Part shown: one piece after another, positions 23,501 through 37,200 of the stretch
How the letters are laid out: each line of letters starts with the position of its first letter
Numbering within the stretch: the stretch's first letter is position 1
Assembly (NCBI GenBank): GCA_013396995.1
Contig: VWZP01005667.1
Coordinates: forward strand, 702,107 to 766,106
Reading direction: 5' to 3'
Origin: Dicaeum eximium
Taxonomy: Eukaryota; Chordata; Aves; Passeriformes; Dicaeidae
Length of the DNA stretch: 64,000 nucleotides
Notes under the pieces: generated by a model
Seen by the model: only the letters and a program-made list of their open reading frames with translations
Database searches by the model: none
What the model was told of the DNA's origin: nothing
Made by a program: the position numbers and the translations under genes

Positions 23501-26500
23501 GAGGTGTTTTCCAGTCGTGTCAAATAACCCTTCCTAACCAAGGTGGCAGCAAATTCCCCAAAAGAGGCAGTGCTGCTCCAAAGACTTGCCAGGTTAAAGT
23601 GTTGCATATCACAGTGCTCTTCAGAGCAAACTTGGTGCTTTTGTTTGAAGTCTGAGCAGTGCCTGGCACAGCTGGTTTTGTCCCAGCCAGAAGAGACACC
23701 CAGCCACTACCATCAGTAAGCCACGAACCAGGTCCCTGCCAGACTCAACACTGGGAGCTCTGGGCTCCCTTCTGCCAGGCAGCAGCTTGAGCAGGACATC
23801 CCTTTACACCACAGCAGAGAAGCTGAATGTGATTTTTTTCCTCCTCTATCCTCCTTTAGCTTGTGTTTGACAGAGCAGCAGGAAGCCAGAAAGGGAGGGA
23901 TCCTCTGGATTACAAATCAAATTAAAGTGTTGTCCTAAGTGCTGCCTGTCAGCTTTAAAGATGTCCTTAAGCCAGTAGAAATGTTCACCAAATGGGGCTG
24001 AGATGATACTGTGGGCACAGAGTAACAGATGCTCTTCACAGATTCTAAATTAATAAAACAAAACCCAAATGACTACAAATACAGATTTATTAAATATTTA
24101 CTAGAGAAAAAGTTAGCTAAAAAGTCCAAATTGACATTCACAGATACTTAGACCTAAATGAAAAACAATACATTTTTTGTGTTTAATACCTTGTTTTCTT
24201 CAGTGAAAGCCCAGGAGACTGACACAGATTACAGAGATTACTGAATAGCTGTGCCTTTGATGGTTATTTCCACTGAAAAAGGGAGTAATTTCCACTCTTC
24301 TACAAGAACACATTTTCTCCAAGGACAGCTACCTAGCTAAAGAAAACAGAGGCATATGGGTTTACTCTGTCTTTCCATGCATGGGATTCTCAGGGCTGAA
24401 TACAAAAGTGGTCACATTTTGCTGCAGCTACATGAGCTTGGGAAGGCCAGGGACACCTCTCCTGGTGTCAGCACTGAATTCAAAGTCTGCCGTGTCCATG
24501 GGAAGAGTTCTGCTGCTGCAGGTGGCTTTGGACCTCACTGCCACTCTCCTGACATTTACAGACAATTGAAAAGGAAAAAAGCAAAGAGAAAGCTGTGTGC
24601 CAAACAAGTCTGTGACTGCCACAAATACACCACCATAAAAACAAGAACACTGCTGAACACTACATGTTCAGATCCATATATTTAATCTCATATTTAAACA
24701 AACATAAGCAAAAATAAGCCTCATATTTAAACTAAAACAAATCTGTTTGGTTTCCTAACTGAAATGTCTCACAAAGTTCCTGCACATTTCTCTATTTCAG
24801 ACAGAGAGAAGCAAACCCCAACAGCCAGCACCCTCCTGACTTGCAGTGTGCAAGAAAAGGCACAGGGTTCAGAAACCAAAGCTCTTCAGAGGAAAACTGA
24901 AGAATGTTGGCTTCTGAAGGGTTCAAAATCACTAAAATTCCATATTGTCCCCATATTTCAGCAGACTAACTGCAGTGCCTTTCATGTACTAATATTGCAA
25001 CAATGCCCCTTCAGGGCTGGATTAGGTCTGGTTTTATCTGACCATTCCAATCAAACAATTGTGCCAGCCTTGTATTGGTTTAAAGCCAGAGATGAGAGGG
25101 GGATGATGTTTGAAGGATCTGCCTGCCCACAGCCAGCACAACTGCAAACAGATGAAAGCCATTCCTGACTGTGCCTGCACGAGCTGCTGACCTTTACTGA
25201 AACCTTGGGAGAGCACTGAGCAACCTGAGCCCAGATGGAAAAGCAGCAAACAACAGTGTAAGACAGAAGAAATAAATTATTCTCCCACCTGCACTTCTGT
25301 TTTGCTAAATTACTTCTGTGGTTTGCCCAGTGTTTCCAAGAGTGCATTTGAAGGAGGGTGATGGGGCTCCTGCTCACCCCACAGCTTCCCCAGGCGATCC
25401 AGCAGGGATGGCTGGACTGATGCTCAGGAGCAGAACCTCAGACACAACATCAGCATCTCCCTTGCTCATGGGAACAGAGCTGGTGGGATGGCCAGCCTAA
25501 TTTCTGAATCCTAATCCTAAATCCTTCACACACTGTCACCATCTGCTGCTGTCCCAGGCAAAACCTTTCACTGGCATCTCATAACAAGATCAAACCAATC
25601 CAAGCACCCTGAAATCACCTGAAATCCCAAGGCAGTTTCCTTGCTCTGAATTCAGCTTGTTATCAGCCAATATGTTCTTCCTCACCTTGATAACTCTTGG
25701 TACTGTGCTGAGGAGATCAATGGCCCCCTTGGGAATCATGGAACAAACACTCAATCAAAAAAAATGTCTTTAGATAAAATAACTTTGTAGACAACCCAAA
25801 CGAGTGGGAAAGAGGCAGATGACACCTTCGTGTTTTGCTATAAGTTATAAAGCAAATATTTCTGTCTGGCCCATGACCACAAGGCAGGTCTGAAAAAGTT
25901 TTATGAGCACAAGTCAGCTCTACTGCTCCACAAGAGGCCACTTGCAGCCCAGCTTGCGATGCTAATGCCACCTGTGCACTCTGGTGAGGCAAACAAAAGT
26001 TATCAGATCCCCACCACCACAGCACCTCTGCCCCAGGCCAATCCACTCCCATCCCCAAGCTCACAGGAGAAGAATTTTAGTCAAACATACCCTGTCAGAC
26101 ATTCACTGTCTCATATAAAAAGGCAAAAAATCAATTTAAAATACATTAATACAGTTTATTTTAAATCTCCCAGATCTGGAGAGGTATTAAGCTCCCCTAG
26201 GCTTTGTTAGTATGCAACCATTTTTCTCAGCAATCTGTGGTGTTACTGTCCTGCCAAGGCAGTGCTCATAGTCAGGAATCTGTGTTTTTCCAGGAGATGG
26301 AGGGTGCCTGTCTAACCTTTGCTTCCCCAGTAAGAGTTGTTCTAGCACTGCTTCCTTGTGCCCAAGTGATGACACAGAGCCTGCCTGCTTAGTGGGAAAG
26401 GTTTGAGCACAATCCCAGGAACACATTTTGACCTTCTGTGTGCTCTCTCCTTCATTAGAAGTGTTTTTGCCCTTTTTTTCCCATGAAACATGTCCAAAGG

Positions 26501-29500
26501 TGTGTGTGCTAACCTGAAGCCTGCAAAGAAATTCCTGGGGTTTTGGTCTTATCCCAAAGGATAATCTCCCAGGAGCAAGCACAGAACTGAGGGTGCCAGG
26601 AGCAAACACATCTCAGAGCACATGAGCCATGGAAATGCCTTGCTGAGAAAGCCCCTGATCCCAGAGTTACACTGATGGGCAGAAATGCAAAACAGAGCCC
26701 TGCATGTGCTCTGGAACCCTCACCTGAGGGAGGCTGTGAGAGCTGCACACAACCTGCCCTCAGCAGATCCCCCTGCCCTGGGATGGGAGACCACCATTCC
26801 TTTGGGATCAGGGCTGCCAATCCTCAGACTGAGGTTTGTCCCCAGTGAGAGAGGGAAAGGCTGAGCTGGTACCTGGAGGCTCTTGAGGACATCATTAGGT
26901 GATGCATGAGGCTGCCAAGCCCCTGTGAGAGACAAACACCAAGGGTAGGAACAAAAAGCTGTTAGGTGTAAGTTCAGTCAGTCTGAGATGAGTGTTTACT
27001 GATCCCTGCAGCACACATTTGTGCTTTTCATACTCCTTTGTATCTCTATAAATAGATCTCTCCTCAATAAAACAATGAAGTACTGTGAAAGTTAAATGGG
27101 GATTTAAATTTAATTTCTAAAACATGAATGGTTTATCGTATACACAAACCTCAGGTACCTCCCTGAAATCAAAATGATAATATCATTAGTGAGTCAGAGA
27201 AAGAATGAAAATGTTTTCAAACATGCACACACACACAGACACACACAATTTGTGGCATCTGCCTATGGCACTGTCACACAGAGCAAAAGCATGGTCTTAA
27301 AAGGATGGTCTTATCTCAATCACTTATGAACTAAATTGAATTTGCACTGCTTCTGAGGATGTAAAACTGTGAGCTGGAAAATTGGTAGCGTGTCATTTCA
27401 GCACTCTACAGCAAATGACCAAACCTTGAACACTCTAGGAAGCAGAGGAAAAGCCCTTCCAGGCAAATATTTGGGTCACAAGGAACTTCAGAATTAAAAT
27501 GTTTCAGTTATTTTCATATCAGAAGCAATGTGTGTGTACCTCCACACCAATGAAGTGCTTTATTCAGATTTTCCAAAGGATATTTTGTTTATTTTAGTGT
27601 TACCCAGTTAACACTTTGCTCTGTATGACCCAGTGTGCACCCAGAGTTTGTCTGGTTCCTCCCCACTGCTGCTGAGCCCTGCGTGGGGACCTCCCCTCCC
27701 TGCCTGAGTGGCCCAAGGCCACAGCAGGGGTCTGGTGAGATGGCCAAGCCCCCAAGTGACTGCTGAAAACTTTGAAACTACACAAAGTCTGAAATCTTGA
27801 AACAATACCAAGATTCTGCCAGCAGGCTCACACCTAAAATTGGTTTTCATTTTCAATTGTGAGGGTATTTCTGTTGCCTGTGTTTTAATTTCCAGCCTCA
27901 GCACAGCGCTATCTATCACAAAACTAATCTTCACAAGCCCTGCCCTTCCCAGCAGCCACGTTTTCTCTAACTGAGGACAAAAATCTTGCTCAAGTTATGT
28001 TTGCTAAAGCACAGGACAGCTGTGATGTACTTTAATCTGCAACAAAGAGGACTTTGGAAAAGACCTATTCATAAAGAAATTGTCAAGAGACAGGAGGACT
28101 CTGTTATGTTCCCCTACTTTAAAACCTAATCAGAAGCTTAGGCTTGTGCACCTTGAGAAATCTGTAGCTTAATGAGCAAAGAATCTCTTTTATATTTTGC
28201 TGTCAGCATTAACATTTCAGAAAAAGGGATGCAAAAGCTACTGAATTAAGATAAATTACACGCTTTTTACTTCTCATTTTGAGTTCTGATTCAGAAACGG
28301 AATTCAAGATTCTTTGCATGGAATGCATTTAAAAGTTTCTTCATCTGAAGCACGATTTAGGAAATGTAAACTGACCAGCCTGCACTTCAGTGCTGCTTTG
28401 AATTTGATACTTAATCACAAACAGAAATGCACAAATTCTTTTGTGATACTTAACACCAAAGTGAGAATGGATTCATTTAACCTATTTCATCCTCTTGAAA
28501 CTAGCACAGGATTTCACCAGGCCTTTCCAAGTGACAGGTGAGGTAGTTAAGAACCAGAAAACAGCAACAATACACTTTGAGTGAGTTCCTTTTCATTCCG
28601 TGCTCAGTTCATTCCCGTGTCTGCCACATTTCTAAATTCATTTATGAAGTACAAATAGTTATGCTAAAATGAGCTAGGTACATACCAAGAGTACTTTTCT
28701 TTCTCCTTTTAATGCAACCTAGTGCAGAGAGCCCAAGTAAAAGGGCAAGCCCCATCATATACACTGGAAATCCAAGAGCACTTCAGTGCCCTGAACAGGC
28801 TGCCTGGGGAGTATTGATTCCACCTGTATCTTCAAAAAAAGGGATGCAAGCAAAGATTCTCCTGGGCCAGGAGTAGCTGCACCAAAGAGAACGAACAGAA
28901 ACAAAGGCCAGATGTGCTGCACACCCTGCCAGCTGTGACCCTGGCACAGGAGGGCACACAGGTACAGCTGCACCCCGTGTCCCTTCCAGCCTGGGGAGGG
29001 AAGTGCTGCCCAGGGCAGTCCCCAAGTGCTCTGCACTGCAGACATCCCACAGAGCAGCTGCTCACAGCTTCCTCCTAAAGCCTGTGGGGTGCTGGGGAGC
29101 AGTGCAACACCCACTGCCTCAGGGAGGGCTGACAAACCAGGTGCCTTGTGGAGAAGTGCTGCTCCAGCTCCTTTCCAAGCTGTGTCTTGTAAACTTCTTG
29201 ATTTCACCTGTTTGATATCCTATGGTAAATGCAGAGTGGTAAACATCTCCTGAGGAAGCTGGGTGGGGGTGAGGGTTTGCACTGCACAGCAGCACAGTCA
29301 CCTCACCTGTTCTGGCTCAGGTGCAGCAGAGCTCACAATGTGCCCATTTCCCATGGTCATGAGCCCAGTCCTCACCAAACAGCTCCATGAAGAGACAGCC
29401 CTGTGTCTTTACTCTTTAGTCAGCACCAGATTTCCTTACCAGTCTACTCCATCAGTGAACCATGCATGAAGCACTTGCTTTGTCCCCTGGACCCCAAACC

Positions 29501-31020
29501 ACACCTTGGTCCTGAAGGCACTGGTGCAGGCAGCCACCTTCAGCACTAGCCAAAATTTCCGAGGATATGTCTGCATGATCTAAGGCAGCACAGGCAGAAA
29601 TCTGCAAGTTAGCTCCAAAAATGGAAGCAGAGCAGTTTTATTGTCCAGGTTTTGCAATGTGATTTACACATCTCAGCTGGGGGGTGTCTATCAGTTCTCC
29701 CTGTGCATTCCAGTGCAACATGGAGCACAAATTCTGTGCTGATTCTGAGCTGCCTGTGCAAATCAAGCCCACGTGAACTTGTCCTCATGTGACTGCTTAT
29801 GTACTGAATTCAGCAGCTTTCTTTCCCATGTCAAAGAGAGAGTTTAAAATAATAGTAATAATAATTTTTAAAAATCTTAAATTAATTGATTAAAACCAAT
29901 CCAATTTCACTGTGGACTGTATTACCTAGGTGAAATGTACCAGGCTTGTGACACATGAAAATTTGTTTCTAATAGGCATTCTTATTATATTCATGAGGAG
30001 AGAAAGTATATTTCCCCTAATTTATCTTTTTTTTTGTTTTTTCCCATAGCCTTTTCCCAAGGCACACTTCTTCAAAATCAGTCCCTGTAGCACCCAGACA
30101 TTGAGAATCGTATTCCACTTCTAAAACAGCAAAAACTCAAGAGAAATTCAAATACCTGGAACATGCTTTTCCTTGCAGTACAGCACTGAAAGCGAAAACC
30201 ACTTTATAAAATAGAAATTAAACATTAAATCTCTGTAAGACCGCATTTTAATCAAGCACAAAAGGCAACACAGCAGATGGAAGTGGTCATACAGTTCTGC
30301 CCCTACCTCAAATGTCTCTTTTTTCAAGGGTTCTACCAGAAAAAAAAAAAATCTTCACATAATTCTCAGTGGTACAGAGCCATCTTGCTATAATTTTGTG
30401 TTTTCTTCCCTATTTTACTGCTGCTTTATTTATTGTGTTTTATCAAAGTAACACAAACATGTATTCTGTTATGCCTACTCCTCATTTACTCAGACTCCAA
30501 ACTTGCTAGCTCAGTCCTAGCAGCCACCCAGCTGTGGCAGAGAGTGGTACAGGCTATAAATATATAATATTAATATTGCTCTGAGCAGGAGCAGTAAATA
30601 CCTCACTGATAGCCTGCCTCCAACCCTGTGCTGCTCCGCTGACACCATCACCAGCACCTGGGGGAGTTTAAGCGCAGTTTAACTGCGCTGGCCGGGCTCT
30701 GCTGGCCGGGCTGTGCTAATGCTGTTTTCTGCTTTGTTTGCACAGCAGTTTTACAGCACCACTCGTCCGTGTTATCGCTGTTATCAGCACACTGACAGGA
30801 CACAGCAGCAGCCCTGGGGAGGGGTGGTGCTCTGAGAAATCTGCTCTCCAACCAGCTGCAAGGAAAGGCTTCCGTTCCCAGTTATTCCGCTCAGGCATGC
30901 AGGCCAGGTAAATTAATTTGAGTATCCTCTTAAAAAAAAAAAAAAGAAAAAAAAATCCTAAATGAAAACTGGAGTAACACTATGATTCATTCAGACACGG
31001 TGAAGAGGCATGTTGCTTAC
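20531..31020 (-). other. HTR2C: HTR2C intron between coding exons 2 and 3
   Basis: About 10.5 kb bounded by a gtaagc donor and a ctttccctag acceptor on the minus strand. It is non-coding and AT-rich. I saw only a CA run at 27225-27246 and an A-rich run near 30932-30955. I looked for the mammalian HTR2C intronic microRNAs by their mature sequences and recognised none. Confidence 0.8.
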
Positions 31021-31221
31021 CTATGGATATGGTCCAAACTGCAGCAATTTTCATAATGGCCTTGGTGCGGGAATTGAAGCGGCTGTGCTCAATGGGATTG
31101 CGAATTGCTACGTACCGATCAAGAGAGATGGCACAGAGATGCATAATAGATGCAGTTGAAAAGAGCACATCTAGGGAAATCCATATAGGGCACAACTGTT
31201 TAGGCAAAGGCCAAGCATAAT
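31021..31221 (-). CDS. HTR2C: HTR2C coding exon 2: TM3 to TM4
   Basis: This exon encodes residues 129-196. It starts YAWPLPKQLCPIWISLDV, with Cys139 (3.25) and the amine-binding Asp146 (3.32), and continues through CAISLDRY (DRY at 163-165) and IRNPIEHSRFNSR of intracellular loop 2 to TM4. The acceptor is ctctctatgtttcag at 31222-31223, giving a 201-base exon. An internal AG after AAACAG was rejected because the upstream DYAWPLPKQ matches human DYVWPLPRY. The donor is gtaagc. A second donor, gtacgt, lies 95 bases inside the exon. In mammals this loop is the RNA-editing site; here the codons read ATT CGC AAT CCC ATT, the unedited Ile-Asn-Ile form. Confidence 0.95.
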
Positions 31222-34200
31222 CTGAAACATAGAGAGAAAAGAAATGAAAGGAAAAAAAGGAAAGGAAATAATTTGGGAAGCTAGGCCATCATTTCTGAGA
31301 AACCGTTGGGGTATTTTAGCTCTGTGACACCAGTAAGGGGCATGTGCATGAGGTGGGGACAGGAAACCTCTCATGGGACTTCTGTGTGGGCTCTGGACAC
31401 TCCATAACCCCATAGCCTGTTCCCACACATGTGGTTTCTGTGACCAGAAACTAAAGGGCAGTGCCTGCAAGTGACCATTGTAGCACTGTTCCCCACTCTT
31501 AACCTTTCTGCCACGTCTTTACAAAATCAAAGATTACATTCATAGCTTGCTCATCACATCGTTTTCATGGATTGAAAAGCACTTTGTGGCATTAACTTCA
31601 CTCAGATCCCTTCTAGAACTCCCCTGGCATGTCTCAGTTTCTGTCTGCTGAGGAGAGAGGCAGCAGACAGTTTTTGTGCACAGTCTAACACACAGCTAAA
31701 TGACACTGCCTCACCTTTCCTCCCCAGCCAGTGTGCCTTGATATCAAAGGAATACTTGCCTCCTTACAGAGCTGCTGTGACTGAGTGGCTGAAATTCAAA
31801 AACTGTTTTGAAGGTAGATAGAGTGGGGTGTTATTCCTTACAGAAACTGTGTTAGCAAACAGAAGGGACTGAGAGCCACATCTGACAGCAGCTGGCACAC
31901 AGCTCATTTGGGTGCCTGCCCTTATTAAACTGTTTACTCAGTGCTGAAGTACAGCTTGAGAATAAATGTGACCCAGAAAGGTCCTCAAGGGCCACTGATA
32001 GTTAAATCAAAGCTCAGAGAAAACTGATTTGTGAATGATACCTCCATGTCAGTGTCCAGAATGGATTGTGTGAGATCAATAACACATCCTGCCAAGTTCT
32101 GGGCTTCTTATCAAAACAAACCAAGGGTATCTATAGCAGCTGAAAACATGAGAGACTTTGTAATAGTTGAATAATGAGATATTCTTGTGTCTTCATTCAG
32201 AACATGGATATCTAAATTAATCTTGAAGTTTACCCCAAGGATCAGAATCATCATTCTGCAGAATCAATGTTATATTAAGAATGGTGCAGCTCCATCCTAC
32301 TGATCTCAAATGGAAAGGATGAAACATTAGCCTCAGAAATCATAGTTTGAAACAAATTACCCATCCAAGAGAGACCCAGGATACCTTAATGCAGAAACCT
32401 GAGATTAACTGAACCGGAGTAAATTATTATGAAATGTCCCAGAGAAGCCCAGGAACATTCCACAAAGAGCACAGTGGAATGAGATAGACACATTAGTTCA
32501 TTTTACCAGTGGGAAACAAGCAGATGAAGTGCTAAGTACTCACCAGACCCACAGAGCCAGACCTCAGCTCTGGGGAGATAAGCCACTCGTTTCAGGGAGT
32601 TTGAACCACGTCTATTTAATGGACTGTGAGTGGACTGAAATCCACAGCAGCGAGCATTTAAGAGGTCCCTGTCAAAGGGAACTAAGTAAAGCACTTTGTG
32701 GCAGGAGCATCTTTACTTTAAAAGGCACCTCTGCTGTACAAATGAATAGAGCTTGATTAAATATGACTCATCCCCTTTATAACACTACGATCAAATTCTC
32801 TGCCTCCCGCTCACCTTCACACTTTGCAATAGCTGAGGACATCCTTGCCATCAGCCTGCAATTGAGCTCAGAGCTGCAGCTCAGCACACCTCGGATTTGC
32901 TGGGCGTTCAGCCGTGCCTCAGCGAATGCTCTGGGGAAGAGAAAGTCACAAATCCTACAAGTGGTAGCCGTGCTCCCTGCACAGCCCCAGGCTCTGACTG
33001 CCAGCCCACACTAAAACACATCCAGCACGCTCTGCCCCTCACTTCTGTGAGTTGCCAGAGCCAGCTTTGAGCTGCAGGCTGAGATGAGCCACGGGCACAA
33101 AGGCCCCGAGCGAGCCCTGATGGAGGAAGCGGTCCCTGGGAGCCTGTGCAGCGTGATCAGGATTGTGCAGCAGCCTCTGCAGAGGGGAACAGTGACATTG
33201 ATGGCTGCTCCCCACATCAGGCAGATGGCCAGGAAACCCCCAGTGTCTCCAGAAAAAGACAGGCAGCCTCCAGGCTTCCTGTGCGTGGGAGCTCCCCGGG
33301 CTGATCCACAGCGCCGCAGCCGTACAGCCCGATGCCTGACATTTGCTAGACCTGGAAGGGGTTTCTACAGCAACCACCTTTTCAGCATTATTGAATGATG
33401 AATAGCCTCTCTTACCTCTTCCCTCAAGCTATCCAAACACTTCCAGTGGCTGATTCCCCCCGGAACAACTTCTGCAAGTTGTTCTAGCAGAGCATCCCAA
33501 CCCAAACCCACCGCAGCGAAGGCGAGTGAGCAGAGGAGACATCAGCTGCTGTCAGCCCTGGCACTGCAGGAACCACAGACAGCAACACATCCAACCATGT
33601 GCCCACAACTATTACGATTCCTTCTTGAGNACACACAGATTTTTTATAGAAATCTGCTCAGAAATGAGCTTTTCCCATGGAAGGAAAAAACTCAACAAGT
33701 TTCCATCTAAGAAACTTATAAAATGTCTGTGACACACAGCTACTGCCCAGGCAAACTGTCAGCATGCTTTTGATGGCAAAGGTGAGATGAGGGCTCTCCT
33801 AATGCCAAATCCTGTTAGTCTTTCCTGTCCCAGGGCACTGCATTAAGTCTCTAGCTGAACAGCCAGTTGTACGAGTAGACATTTTACTTTCTCTTCATTT
33901 TTCTTTAGGAAGCTTCCTAAAATGATCTGCAATAGCAAAATGTCACTCTGGAAATTTGTAGAATAGCAGCTTGTAAAACATCACTGTAGCTCAACAGGAA
34001 GGGCAGAATATATATTCTATCTCAAAATGTAATTATTTTTAAGTAAGCATGGTGCGTGCCTTTGAAAAACACCTACACAGCCTACAAAGCCAGTAATTTG
34101 TAAAAAAAAGAAAAACAGCTTTATTCTAATTATGTTTTGAATAAATGTACAAAACATAGGAAATGTGCCCTGTGACTGTGCCAAGATGCATACAAGGATT

Positions 34201-37200
34201 AAAAAAAAAAATCTGTTAACGATGTTATACCTTTAAAACAATTTTATCCTCAGAAACACTCTAATTACAGAAGGTAACATTTCACTAATTTGTTCTTTTT
34301 TCTCTTATTTAATTTACAAAGACTAGCAATTACCCTATATTTAGAAGAGCATATGACTGAGTGAAATGAATTCTTGGACCCCAGCACCTCTAAGATGTAG
34401 TAATTACATTTCCAATGGAAAACATTCATCTCAGTCCAAATTTGGCTCCAAGAATGAAACAGTGCTAAATACCTGCATAAGCAAAAAACCAAACTCTTTG
34501 CAACAAACACCAATTTTTGTACCTTGAATTAATCTGAGCCCTTAAAATCATATATTTAATGCACTGGCAGGAAGACCAGATAGGAGAGTGCTGAAGGGAA
34601 TTAGATGAATGCAGCAGATCAGAACAAAAGTTGGTATTTCTTTACACAGCATGTAATCAAACCACAGATTTTTTTTTTTTGCCTCCAGATATTTTGTGGG
34701 TGGTAGAATTTTACACTGCCCAAATTCACAGAGAAAAGGTTGTTGCAGTGATATTACTTTGAGATCAGTGTTAGCTTCTGGCTTTTGTCAGAATAAAACC
34801 AGCGTGTAAAAACTCCTTGCAGGTAGGAAACTTCTGCAGAATATTGCTTCAGCCTCTAGGACTGAATAGCATCTCATGGCATCTGTGGTTGATGTGGTTC
34901 CTCACAGGACATGGGACAAACACTCACATTTAACCTGATTAAATTTCATCTCCTGCCCCAGGATGAAAAAGCAAACCACAAAAGTTCCAGTGTGTCACTG
35001 AACAGCTGAGATGAGCACAAACTGCTGGCAGAAAAATCAAGAAACTCAAAGGCATTTTGGCAAAGTCACAGACCATCTCTGTGTGTAGTTAATTTGCTGT
35101 CAGATAAGAGTTCCTTACGTTTTTTGTGTTTTCCATAAAAAAAGATGGCAGCTATGAAACAGAGTCACTTTATGCATATGGCTAAAAAGTGTTGCTTAGC
35201 ACTGTTATGGGCATTGCACTGTTCAGTGCATGAGAGTCAGAATTACCAGCTACTGTACCAGGAGGTGACTGAATAATCCAAAGCACAGCAAATGGAAGCA
35301 AAATTAATTATGTCAAAGGGTAAAACAGAATTGCTCCAGATTGTAGGAGAATGGTTGTACAGAAAACAAAAACAAAAACAAACAAAAACAAACAAAAAAA
35401 AACCAACAGCAAAAAAAAAGTCTGTTTCTTGTACATATTCAGTACTTCTACAATGCAATCTGCTCCAGGATATCTCCTGGGAAAATCTGGTATAACACCT
35501 AGGACAAATCTGGGATAGCAGCAGCAAAACACCTGCTTACACAACAGTAAAGTGAAGAATTATGTAAAACTCATCTATGAATCTTCAAAAGTTTTCCATG
35601 AGAAACTCACAGCAATCTGCATCAATCATTTCTTTTCCAGCCATGAACAGGAATTTGGGAAAGGTTTCAACACTCATTTGCTGTGTTTAGCCAGTGCCTT
35701 GTGTCTGTTGGGATGGATAAAAGGATAAAAACCATCCTTCAAAATGACACAGAAGGAAAAAGGTATATTTTGTCCCATTATGACATTTGACATATATATA
35801 CATATATGCACACTATATATATAATTTATATAAAAGAAACAGAGCTAACACGTGCAAAATAAGTGCTAAAGATGCTTATGTGCTCTAAAGCTACTTTTAA
35901 CATTGTTCATTGGGTTGGCTAAAAACTAAAATATGGGTAATATTTCTCATTTTAGGCTTCTGATATTTACTGTATTTACAATTCACTTTTAACTACTTTC
36001 ATGAATTGAATGAAAAAGGCAGGAGTTTGAGTAAATCCCAGCACAAAGCACAATCTCCCAGCAGTTAAAATGGCAACACCACCTGTGTGCTGAAGCACCT
36101 TTTGATGATCCTGTAGCTGCTACAGATCTGTTTCAGGCTGTGCAAAGTGCTCTGACTCTTGGAAAGGTCAGGGGCAAAGCTCCAGGAGATGGCTCAGACA
36201 ATTCCCTGGGAATTCCAGAATGAGCAGAGACAGTGCTCACCTGGGGTTCCTTCCAGCAGCACACCGTGCAAACAGCAGAACATACCCCAAACCTGGCACT
36301 TTCTGGTGGGTTTTGCAGCTTTTGAAGATTCTTTCACACATTCCAGGGAAAGCCACTGTTGTGGTTTGTAGAATAAAGCCTAAACTTTCCAACTGCTTTT
36401 TACCCCCACTGCACCATTGATGCAACTGAAGAATTTTGTACAAACCAGACTTTCCAGTCTGTAAAGACTGGAAAACACAGACCAGTGCTCACTTTAAAGT
36501 TTCATAGCTGCCACGGGCTTGACAAAAATAGAAAGCAATTACATCCAGTTTTAACATTATTGCATTGCATTATTCCCAAGGGAATGAAAGAATTTAAATG
36601 ATTCTCTTCTCTCTCTCTTATCTAGGAAGTAAAGCATTTCTAAGTCTCAAATACCAGGAAGTGTAAAGCTACGTTATCTCTTTTCTGCTAGTTTGTTTTC
36701 CTCAGATTTACATAGAAAAATGACTCAGAGACATCCATTCCACTCTGAGAGTCGCACACCCGAGGGTGCTGAAAATCCCCATCGTGCCCAAGAAGTACAG
36801 AATGTCCTGCTTGATCCCCCACAGCCATCAGTGTTTACCAGCTCACCCACAGAGGGGCTCAGGGACAAGCAGCCTCCTGGCTAAAGAAACAGCTGATCTC
36901 AAGGGCAGCACTGCCAATTCTTTTGATTTTATCATCAGTAGAGTAGAGTTTAATGTTTTTCCAATATACTGAACTGCTGGGCACCAAGTTACATGAGGAA
37001 TTATGTTTACCTTTAAGTTTCTAGTCTGCCTTTTTCTAGAGGAAAAAAAAAAGCTGTCCTAAGGCCATCTGGACCCCTTAAAGAGCACATGTTCCAGCAG
37101 AGCCAAGCACAGGGACATAATCCACACACAAAGAATGATGGTGACTTTTAGGAGAAGGACTGTGCTCTTCAGTGCTGCAAGTTCCAAAAGGCTTGAGAGT

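Noticed and set aside
31021..31195. Exon 2 starting at the AG before TTGTGC
   Set aside because: The 26 bases upstream code DYAWPLPKQ, clearly homologous to HTR2C, and a better polypyrimidine acceptor precedes them.
33600..33660. Second assembly duplication at the N at 33630
   Set aside because: The flanks on both sides of this N differ, so no duplication is visible.
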